Part shown: in pieces, positions 28,463 to 35,754 of the stretch | How positions within the stretch are numbered: the first letter of the stretch is position 1 | How the letters are laid out: each line of letters starts with the position of its first letter | Origin: SAR202 cluster bacterium | GTDB taxonomy: Bacteria; Chloroflexota; Dehalococcoidia; Lucifugimonadales; UBA3495 | Direction: 5' to 3' | Length of the DNA stretch: 35,754 nucleotides | Assembly: GCA_016872385.1 (NCBI GenBank) | Contig: VGZV01000029.1 | Span: forward strand, 1 to 35,754 | Notes under the pieces: generated by a model | What the model saw: the letters and a program-made list of their open reading frames with translations, nothing else | Database searches by the model: none | Told to the model about the DNA's origin: nothing | Program-made: the position numbers and the translations under genes

Positions 28463-29257
28463 ATGACCACCCAGCTAGCAGCCAAAACACCCCAGGAAAT
28501 CCGGGCGCTTATCCGCTCCGGGCGCTGGCGCGGCGTCACCTCCGGAGTGGCGGCGGGCTACGTGCAGGCCAACCTGGCGATTCTTCCCAAGGACCTGGCC
28601 TTCGATTTCCTGCTCTTCTGCCAGCGCAACCCCAGGCCCTGTCCCCTGTTGGAAGTGGTGGAGGCCGGAAGCGCCGAGCCGCGGCTGACTGCGCCCGGCG
28701 CTGACCTGCGCACCGACGTGCCTGCCTACCGCATCTACCAGCAAGGTCGGCTGGCCGCCGAAGTGGACTCCCTGCAAGACCACTGGCGGGATGACCTGGT
28801 GTCTTTCTTGCTGGGTTGCAGCTTCTCCTTCGAGAATGCCATGACCGATGCCGGTATTCCTGTGCGCCACCAGGAGATGGGCTGCAACGTGCCCATGTAC
28901 GTCACTAACATCGCCACTGCTCCCGCCGGGGTCTTCGCCGGACCGATGGTGGTGAGTATGCGTCCAATCCCGCGGGAGCAGATTGTGCGGGCGGTGCAAG
29001 TTACCTCCCGCTTTCCCGCCACCCACGGCGCGCCGGTGCATATCGGGCGGCCCCAGGATATTGGCATTCGCGACCTGGACCGGCCGGACTATGGCGACCC
29101 TGTGGAGATTCGTCCCGGCGAGGAGCCGGTATTCTGGGCCTGCGGCGTCACGCCCCAGGCGGTGGCCCTGGCCTGCCAGCCCTCCTTGATGATTACCCAC
29201 GCGCCCGGCAAAATGTTCGTCACTGACCGCCGGGACGCTGACTATGCGGTTCTGTAG
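28463..29257 (+). CDS. DUF1445 family protein (putative hydro-lyase / D-glutamate cyclase-like)
   Basis: The 264-residue protein matches the DUF1445/UPF0317 family. It has RWRGVTSGVAAGYVQANLAI, LPKDLAFDFLLFCQRNPRPC, CSFSFENAMTDAGIPVRHQE and the late HAPGKMFVTDRRDADY. A mammalian mitochondrial protein with this domain is a D-glutamate cyclase; bacterial members are annotated as putative hydro-lyases without proof. The start at ATG 28463 has CAGGA upstream. An aldo/keto reductase gene follows after 15 bases, so the two probably form an operon, perhaps for catabolism of a hydroxy or amino acid. Confidence 0.9.
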   Translation: MTTQLAAKTPQEIRALIRSGRWRGVTSGVAAGYVQANLAILPKDLAFDFLLFCQRNPRPCPLLEVVEAGSAEPRLTAPGADLRTDVPAYRIYQQGRLAAEVDSLQDHWRDDLVSFLLGCSFSFENAMTDAGIPVRHQEMGCNVPMYVTNIATAPAGVFAGPMVVSMRPIPREQIVRAVQVTSRFPATHGAPVHIGRPQDIGIRDLDRPDYGDPVEIRPGEEPVFWACGVTPQAVALACQPSLMITHAPGKMFVTDRRDADYAVL

Positions 29258-29272
29258 CTGGTAAGGCCAGTT

Positions 29273-30292
29273 ATGCCGCTGCCCCCATCCAGCTACGTCC
29301 AGCTTGCCCCAGACCTGCCCGTTTGCCGCCTGCTTAACGGCATGTGGCAGGTCTCCGGCGCTCACGGGGCCATTGACCCCGGCCCGGCCGTCCGCAGCAT
29401 GTTCGACTACCTGGATGCCGGGTTCACCACCTGGGACCTGGCCGACCACTACGGCCCGGCGGAGGAGTTCATCGGCGAGTTCCGCCGCCAGCTTGCCGCC
29501 GCCCGCGGCCCGAAGACCCTGGGCGGCATTCAGGCCTTCACCAAGTGGGTGCCGCGGCCTGGCCCCATGTCTGCTTCCCTGGTGGAGCAGGCCGTCGCCC
29601 GCTCCCTGCGCCGCATGGACACCCCTACCCTGGATTTGATCCAGTTCCACTGGTGGGAGTACCAGGACTCCCGTTACCTGGACGCCTTGACGCACCTGGC
29701 GGGCTTGCAAGCCCAGGGCAAGATTCGACACCTGGCCCTGACCAACTTTGATACCCAGCATTTAAAGCGCATCCTGGAGCACGGCATCAAGATAGTGTCC
29801 AACCAGGTGCAGTGCTCCATCATTGACCGGCGGCCCCTGGTGCAAATGGCCCCCTTCTGCCGGGAGCATGGCGTTGGGCTGCTGGCCTACGGCGCGCTGG
29901 CCGGCGGGCTGCTTTCGAACAAGTACCTGGGCCAGCCTGAACCTGCCCGCAGAACACTGACAACGGCCAGCCTCCAGAAATACAAGCAGATGGTGGACGC
30001 CTGGGGCGGCTGGCCGCTGTTCCAGGAGTTGCTCCAGGCCTTGAAAGGTGTGGCGGACAAGCACGGTGTGAGCATCGCCAACGTGGCAGTGCGCTATGCG
30101 CTGGACATGCCTGCGGTGGCCGGAGCAATAATTGGCGTGCGGCTGGGCATCGCTGAACACCGGCAGGACAACGCCAGGGTCTTTGGTTTTAATCTGGATG
30201 CGGATGATCTGGACAAGATAGAGGCGGTGCAGCGCAAGTCCAGGGACCTGTACCGGCTTATTGGCGACTGCGGGGACGAATACCGGCGGTGA
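29273..30292 (+). CDS. Aldo/keto reductase
   Basis: The 339-residue NAD(P)H-dependent oxidoreductase has the aldo/keto reductase barrel pattern. FTTWDLADHYGPAEEFIGE holds the catalytic Asp and Tyr, LIQFHWWEYQD carries the conserved His, and IRHLALTNFDTQHL follows. NQVQCSIIDRRPL, LLAYGALAGGLLSNKYLG and the cofactor-binding AGAIIGVRLGIAEH come later. The catalytic Lys usually found near residue 80 may correspond to the Lys in FTKWVPRPGP, as in related groups. Substrate unknown. It lies 15 bases after the DUF1445 gene, with weak AAGG before the ATG. Confidence 0.92.
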   Translation: MPLPPSSYVQLAPDLPVCRLLNGMWQVSGAHGAIDPGPAVRSMFDYLDAGFTTWDLADHYGPAEEFIGEFRRQLAAARGPKTLGGIQAFTKWVPRPGPMSASLVEQAVARSLRRMDTPTLDLIQFHWWEYQDSRYLDALTHLAGLQAQGKIRHLALTNFDTQHLKRILEHGIKIVSNQVQCSIIDRRPLVQMAPFCREHGVGLLAYGALAGGLLSNKYLGQPEPARRTLTTASLQKYKQMVDAWGGWPLFQELLQALKGVADKHGVSIANVAVRYALDMPAVAGAIIGVRLGIAEHRQDNARVFGFNLDADDLDKIEAVQRKSRDLYRLIGDCGDEYRR

Positions 30293-30336
30293 GAAACGGC
30301 CCACATACGGACTTTCCCCGGCCTTGCACGAAAACT

Positions 30337-30517
30337 GTCATGCTGAGGAGTCCCGACGACATCGGGACGGCGAAGAATCTAAAAATCTAGGCCTTGCCCC
30401 AAAAGTACGGCTTTCTACATTCAGGAGCATTTTACATCCAATTTATTGTCACCTTGAGCGAAGGGAAGGGTCTAAAGTGCCAGGATTTTAGATTCTTCGC
30501 AGCGCTCAGAACAACAT
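30337..30517. repeat. TGTCATTCTGAG repeat family, disrupted copies
   Basis: One end is TGTCATGCTGAGGAGTCC with TCCCGACGACATCGGGA and GAAGAATCTAAAAATCTAGG. A second block (30449-30517) has TCACCTTGAGCGAAGGGAAG and TTTTAGATTCTTCGCAGCG. A degenerate CCCCTT/AAGG palindrome follows at about 30555-30600. No gene is seen in 30293-30664. Confidence 0.6.
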
Positions 30518-30664
30518 TTTCCTTTAGAGGCGCGTACTTTTCTTCCAAGGCACTCTTCCCCCTTAACAAGGAGGAAGGAATAATTATCCCCCTTATTAAG
30601 AGAGAGACGGGAAGAGGGGAACTTCAGGGGATTCTGCCAGGGTCTCAAATAAAAGGAGTCTGCC

Positions 30665-31558
30665 ATGCAAATAGGCGCTATTTTCCCCCAGACCGAAATT
30701 GGCGCAGACCCCGGGGCCATCCGCGACTTTGCCCAGGCTGCCGAAGAACTGGGTTACTCCCACCTGTTCATTGCCGACCACGTGCTGGGCGGCGACCCGC
30801 AGCACCACCCGCACCTGGCTAACTCCTACTACACCCACCGCAGCGTGATGCATGAGCCTTTCACCCTCATGGGCTACCTGGCTTCCATCACCAAGCGGGT
30901 GGGATTGGCTACCGGTATCCTCATTCTGCCCCAGCGCCAGACCGCTCTGGTGGCCAAGCAGGCGGCAGAAGTGGACGTGCTCAGCGGCGGGCGGCTGCGC
31001 CTGGGCGTGGGCGTGGGCTGGAACCCCCTGGAGTACGAAGCCCTGGGCCAGGATTTTCACACCCGGGGCCGCCGCAGCGAGGAGCAGATGGCTGTGCTGC
31101 GCGCGCTGTGGACCCAGCCGGTGGTGGACTTCCACGGACGTTGGCATAACATCACCAACGCCGGGCTTAACCCCCTGCCGGTGCAGCGGCCCATACCTAT
31201 CTGGATGGGCGCGGGCAGCGCCCAGGCCAACACCCCCATCCCCACTGAGCGGGTGCTGCGCCGCATTGCCCGCCTGTCCGATGGCTGGTTCCCCAATTTC
31301 CCCCCTGGCCCAGCAGGCCGGGAGGCCATTGCCCGGCTGCGCGCCGCCATTGTGGAAGAAGGGCGCAAGGTGGAGGATGTGGGCATCGAAGGCCGCCTGC
31401 GCATTACCGGCAAACAGCCGGAGGACTGGGCGGATGAGCTGAAAGGCTGGGAGGAGTTGGGGGCGGTTTCCGTGACGGTGGAGGCCCGCCGGGGCGGGCT
31501 GCGGTCCGTGGATGACCACATTGAAGCCATCCGCCGGTTCAAAGAGGTTATGATGTAG
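30665..31558 (+). CDS. LLM-class F420-type oxidoreductase (second copy)
   Basis: The 297-residue protein belongs to the luciferase-like superfamily. It has MQIGAIFPQTEIGADPGAIR, then GYSHLFIADHVLGGDPQHHP, VGLATGILILPQRQTALVAK and VDVLSGGRLRLGVGVGWNPL, with PIPIWMGAGSAQANTPIPTE later. The pattern with GVGVGWN fits F420-dependent members common in actinobacteria and Chloroflexota. Substrate unknown. It is only distantly similar to the protein at 1413, so it is not a recent duplicate. AAAAGGAG precedes the ATG. It is transcribed alone, with a hairpin after the stop. Confidence 0.92.
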   Translation: MQIGAIFPQTEIGADPGAIRDFAQAAEELGYSHLFIADHVLGGDPQHHPHLANSYYTHRSVMHEPFTLMGYLASITKRVGLATGILILPQRQTALVAKQAAEVDVLSGGRLRLGVGVGWNPLEYEALGQDFHTRGRRSEEQMAVLRALWTQPVVDFHGRWHNITNAGLNPLPVQRPIPIWMGAGSAQANTPIPTERVLRRIARLSDGWFPNFPPGPAGREAIARLRAAIVEEGRKVEDVGIEGRLRITGKQPEDWADELKGWEELGAVSVTVEARRGGLRSVDDHIEAIRRFKEVMM

Positions 31559-31601
31559 GGGCGCTCCTGCTCCATTGCGCTGGCGGCGCGCAAAATTGTA
31601 A

Positions 31602-31627
31602 GGGGACGGCAATTCTCTGCCGCCCCC
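31602..31627 (+). terminator. Possible terminator after the LLM gene
   Basis: GGGGACGGCA and TGCCGCCCCC form a stem with one mismatch and a short loop, followed by TGATAATTTGA. The T run is poor. Confidence 0.4.
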
Positions 31628-31683
31628 TGATAATTTGACTTTGGTTTGGACCGGCGCTGCGCCAGCCATCCCACTGGCCAGAG

Positions 31684-31947
31684 CTAGTTGACCTGGTGCT
31701 CCCGGCGCAGCAAATCTTTTGCCGTGTCGCCAACCCCTGACTCGATGCAATCCCGCAGTGTCGAGTAGATGGCCTTGTTGATGGCCCCCATCATCCAGGC
31801 TTCGTAATTAGCGCTGGTCTGGTAGCTATTCTTGAGAGCAACAAGCCGCTGGAGCAGCGTGAAAGAATGTTCCTGCAGCGGAGTCATCCCCTGCTCCCTA
31901 GTTTCCCCAGCGGTCCTTTGTTCAGTGCTTTCCTTGGAAGTATTCAT
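31684..31947 (-). CDS. Hypothetical protein, 87 aa
   Basis: No family recognised. The ATG has a good ribosome binding site (GGGAGAAGG). The product has a polar N-terminal tail (about residues 1-24) and then a helical segment (LQEHSFTLLQRLVALKNSYQ, INKAIYSTLRDCIESG). There is no signal peptide or membrane segment. It lies between the LLM gene and dnaK on the same strand as dnaK; a 96-base gap separates its start from the dnaK stop, so it could be expressed by read-through from the heat-shock operon. Confidence 0.65.
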   Translation of the reverse strand: MNTSKESTEQRTAGETREQGMTPLQEHSFTLLQRLVALKNSYQTSANYEAWMMGAINKAIYSTLRDCIESGVGDTAKDLLRREHQVN

Positions 31948-32043
31948 TGCCTTCTCCCGGACCCATCCTTGAGTCGGGCTGACTCACCATTTCCTTATTA
32001 TACCAGATGGTCTATGCGGTGGTAGTGGGGAAATCCCACTGGA

Positions 32044-33954
<1,911 letters not shown>

Positions 33955-33980
33955 AATGGTCTCCTTAAGTTGCAATGGTG

Positions 33981-34532
33981 CTATTGGGCTACGACCACCT
34001 GGGCCGGTTGAATCACCCGGTCGTGCAGTTTGTAGCCGGAGCGAACTACTTTGATGACATATCCTGAAGGGTATTCATTGGTCTTGGTCAGTTCCAAGGC
34101 CTCATGCTCCACCGGGTTGAACATTACTCCGGCGGCATTGATTTTGGCAACGCCCTCCGAGTCCAGGAGGCCGCTTAGCTTGCGCTGGATGAGCTTGAAC
34201 CCCTCCAGCCACGCGCTTTCTTGCCCCCCGGCGTGGGAAATGGCCAGGTCAATCTCGTCGGCCAACGGCAGCAGCTTGGTCAGCAGCCGGCCGTTGGAGT
34301 ATTTTTGCTGGGTCAGGCGGTCTTCATCGGTGCGCCGCCGGAAGTTGACCAGCTCCGCTTGGGCGCGCTGGGCCTGGTCCAGGTGTTCCTCGGCGCGTTT
34401 GCGCGCCGCCTCCAGGTCCCTTTGAAAGGCGGCCGCCTGTTCCCCAGGCGGCAGATTCTGATAAGGGTTGGACATTCCCTGGCTTGCTGCGCCCATGTTC
34501 GGCTGCTGCATGTTCTCATTTCCCATTGCCAT
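33981..34532 (-). CDS. grpE: Nucleotide exchange factor GrpE
   Basis: GrpE speeds ADP release from DnaK. The 183-residue protein has a disordered Asn/Gln-rich N-terminus, then a long coiled-coil helix (about residues 30-95, from [19 protein letters not shown] to [12 protein letters not shown]). [16 protein letters not shown] comes next, then the beta-domain with [20 protein letters not shown] and [18 protein letters not shown], the typical end. It lies between hspR (15-base gap upstream) and dnaK (26-base gap downstream) in one operon. Confidence 0.96.
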   Translation of the reverse strand: MAMGNENMQQPNMGAASQGMSNPYQNLPPGEQAAAFQRDLEAARKRAEEHLDQAQRAQAELVNFRRRTDEDRLTQQKYSNGRLLTKLLPLADEIDLAISHAGGQESAWLEGFKLIQRKLSGLLDSEGVAKINAAGVMFNPVEHEALELTKTNEYPSGYVIKVVRSGYKLHDRVIQPAQVVVAQ

Positions 34533-34547
34533 AATGTATCTCCAAGA

Positions 34548-35048
34548 CTAAATGCTACCTGAGTCCACCGGCAGGTTCAAGGCATGGAACAGGTGCGCAA
34601 TTTCCTGTTCCAATACCTGTGCCAGGGGCGTTCCAGCTGCCGCGGCATTTATCCGCGCCCGCATCTCCATCAGTTGGTCAACCAGGGTCAAGGTGAACTC
34701 CACCCCTGCCAGGTTAAACCCCAAATTTTCCACCAGGTGCCGTATCAGGTATAGCTTGCGGATGTCCTCCTGGGAGTAGAGGCGCAGCATGCCCACGCTG
34801 CGGCCCGGATTAATCAGTCCAAGCCGTTCATACTTTCGCAGGGTCTGGGGGTGCATGTCCAGGATGCGGGCGGCCACGCTGATGACATAGACGCCCTCCA
34901 CTTCCACCACCGGGTTGGCTGCGCCAGCCGCTGCCTCCGAAGTTCCAGCGTCCTGGGCGGCCAGTTCCCCAGCCCGGGGAGGAAGAAAAGGGTCTTGGGA
35001 ACGCGCGCTGGCGTGGTCGTCAACGCGGCGTCTGAACCGCTCATACAT
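34548..35048 (-). CDS. hspR: MerR-family heat-shock repressor HspR
   Basis: HspR represses the dnaK operon and, in actinobacteria, binds HAIR elements with DnaK as co-repressor. The 166-residue protein has an unstructured N-terminal extension of about 50 residues and then a MerR-type winged helix beginning VYVISVAARILDMHPQTLRK, with YERLGLINPGRSVGMLRLYS. A helical tail ends in LVENLGFNLAGVEFTLTLVD, closely matching known HspR. ATG 35048 is chosen because GCAGGAGG precedes it, and the promoter, with TATTAT at 35097-35092, would lie inside any longer frame. First gene of hspR-grpE-dnaK. Confidence 0.93.
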   Translation of the reverse strand: MYERFRRRVDDHASARSQDPFLPPRAGELAAQDAGTSEAAAGAANPVVEVEGVYVISVAARILDMHPQTLRKYERLGLINPGRSVGMLRLYSQEDIRKLYLIRHLVENLGFNLAGVEFTLTLVDQLMEMRARINAAAAGTPLAQVLEQEIAHLFHALNLPVDSGSI

Positions 35049-35091
35049 CCGGCTGGCCTCCTGCTGCGTAAGATTATTCAACACGCTTAAT

Positions 35092-35130
35092 ATAATAAAT
35101 ATTGACACAGTTCATGTCAAGATTTATTAT
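35092..35130. promoter_or_regulatory. Divergent overlapping promoters with HAIR-like HspR operator
   Basis: Plus strand: TTGACA (35102-35107), 17 bases, TATTAT (35125-35130). Minus strand: TTGACA (35120-35115), 17 bases, TATTAT (35097-35092). The two -35 boxes face each other as a dyad, ATTGACA-N7-TGTCAAG (35101-35121). This matches the HAIR layout CTTGAGT-N7-ACTCAAG in spacing and in the TTGA/TCAA core. The whole 39-bp region is nearly a palindrome. Repressor binding here would block both promoters. Confidence 0.85.
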
Positions 35131-35184
35131 AGCTGTGGCGAAGCTGTGGTGAGCGTGAGCGTCGCAGGAGGTTGAAAAAAGACC

Positions 35185-35376
35185 ATGATTAAGTTCAAAG
35201 CTTGTCCCAAGTGCCGGGGCGACATTTATGTGGCCCAGGACATGTTTGGGCGGTACTTGAACTGTTTGCAGTGCGGCTACCTCAAGGACATTCCAGAGGA
35301 ACCGGTGGCGCGGCCCCGGCGGACGGGTGGGATGGTAGTCGAGGAAGTTCAGGAGGTGGAGCGCGCGGCTGCCTGA
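35185..35376 (+). CDS. Small zinc ribbon protein, 63 aa, divergent from hspR
   Basis: The 63-residue product has CPKC (residues 8-11) and CLQC (27-32 region) knuckles, with VAQDMFGRYLNCLQCGYLKD between and after them, very like LLQDLLGRYWQCLKCRHVE-type sequence in the protein at 765. It probably binds one zinc ion. The C-terminus is acidic (VVEEVQEVERAAA). It is transcribed from the promoter that shares the HAIR-like operator with hspR-grpE-dnaK, suggesting it is a heat-shock or HspR-regulated gene. AGGAGG lies 13 bases before the ATG, a long spacing. A strong terminator follows. Function unknown. Confidence 0.85.
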   Translation: MIKFKACPKCRGDIYVAQDMFGRYLNCLQCGYLKDIPEEPVARPRRTGGMVVEEVQEVERAAA

Positions 35377-35429
35377 TTCTTCACGCATATCCCAAGGAAA
35401 TTCCGGACCCAGCTCCGGAAATAAGTAAA

Positions 35430-35469
35430 AAACCCCAGGGGTGTCAACCGCTCCTGGGGGTTTCTTTTT
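35430..35469 (+). terminator. Rho-independent terminator of the zinc ribbon gene
   Basis: AAACCCCAGG (35430-35439) pairs with CCTGGGGGTTT (35453-35463, one bulged G), followed by CTTTTT. It lies 54 bases after the zinc ribbon stop. Confidence 0.85.
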
Positions 35470-35532
35470 GGCCGGGATCGGCAGCTCTGGCCGGGTTGGG
35501 GCTAGTGCTCAGCCAAATTAATTCCGGAATTG

Positions 35533-35622
35533 CTATTCTGAGCGAAGCAAAGAATCTGGATTGAGGATAGCCTCTCTCTCGATTCTCCGGTTGTCCCGAT
35601 TTCATCTGGACTCCTTCAGAAT
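35533..35622. repeat. TGTCATTCTGAG repeat family, eroded copy
   Basis: ATTCTGAGCGAAGCAAAGAA at the left and GGACTCCTTCAGAATGTG at the right are its ends, with TCCCGATTTCATCTGGA, a mutated form of the family hairpin, inside. It fills the space between the terminator and the last MITE. Confidence 0.65.
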
Positions 35623-35630
35623 GTGTCTAA

Positions 35631-35754
35631 GAATGTGTCTAAAAAGTGCTGTGCACTACCAGCGCTCATCCTTCGACAAGCTCAGGATGAGCGGGCTTTC
35701 CCGCTCGTGGTGAGCCTGTCGAACCACGAGCACCTAGCCTTTTTAGACACCCTC
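35631..35754. mobile_element. MITE-like element at the right edge (124 bp or more)
   Basis: It begins GAATGTGTCTAAAAAG after a TAA triplet (35628-35630) and reaches CTTTTTAGACACCCTC exactly at the window end. It has both palindromic arms (CTCATCCTTCGACAAGCTC and CTCGTGGTGAGCCTGTCG). The right flank is outside the window. The left end AGAATGTGTCTA is repeated in tandem just upstream (35619-35629). Confidence 0.8.

Noticed and set aside
35049..35108. Longer N-terminus for hspR
   Set aside because: The extra codons overlap the -10 and -35 boxes of the hspR promoter; GGAGG supports ATG 35048.

Overview
The window looks like a chromosomal segment of a GC-rich, F420-using member of the Chloroflexota, most likely a Dehalococcoidia/SAR202-type lineage. 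This is inferred from gene content: two luciferase-like (LLM) F420-type oxidoreductases, acyl-CoA metabolism genes, a fused AccD-AccA carboxyltransferase, an HspR-controlled dnaK locus, and a very high load of short palindromic repeats. No rRNA, tRNA or other taxonomic marker is present, so the assignment is not proven. Genes lie on both strands as short operons separated by repeat-filled gaps.

Layout. 1-1400: C-terminal remnant of an IS5-type transposase, a two-gene unit of an 82-aa unknown protein and a 54-aa zinc ribbon, and MITE-like repeats. 1413-5370: LLM oxidoreductase (-), secreted subtilisin-like protease (+), an array of three MITEs, rsmG (-). 5682-10363: AsnC-type domain protein and acyl-CoA dehydrogenase (+), a small Cys-rich HTH protein (-) divergent from a NERD-like nuclease-fold protein (+), enoyl-CoA hydratase-like protein, quinone reductase. 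10723-12053: a DUF59 protein and an Mrp-type P-loop ATPase, probably an Fe-S cluster assembly pair. 12705-17072: fused accDA (-), then a metal-dependent-hydrolase-like protein and an MFS transporter (+). 17128-20740: a leftward group of CNNM/CBS protein, histidine phosphatase and tilS. 20992-23553: secreted beta-propeller protein with a probable frameshift, then tsaD. 23963-28192: PH-like membrane protein (-), a cobalamin riboswitch with terminator controlling bluB, a PaREP1/HEPN-like protein overlapping mtaB. 28463-31947: DUF1445 protein, aldo/keto reductase, second LLM oxidoreductase, an 87-aa unknown. 32044-35376: dnaK-grpE-hspR (-) divergent from a second small zinc ribbon (+), sharing one compact operator/promoter region.

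The most informative non-coding content is of two kinds. First, families of miniature inverted-repeat elements of about 120-160 bp. Two are 156 bp, flanked by intact 3-bp duplications (TAA, TTA), and share terminal bases with the right end of the IS5-type element at the left edge. Some carry a further 32-bp palindrome nested inside them, and one sits exactly at the rsmG stop codon. Second, several dyad-symmetric operators lie on good promoters: an HspR/HAIR-like site between hspR and the zinc ribbon gene, a LexA-like GAAC-N4-GTTC site and a 9-bp inverted repeat at the HTH/NERD divergon, a dyad on the -35 box of the DUF59 gene, and a dyad upstream of accDA.

Functional themes are fatty acid and acyl-CoA metabolism (accDA, acyl-CoA dehydrogenase, enoyl-CoA hydratase homologue), tRNA and rRNA modification (rsmG, tilS, tsaD, mtaB), protein and Fe-S homeostasis (dnaK-grpE-hspR, DUF59, Mrp), and cobamide lower-ligand synthesis (bluB).
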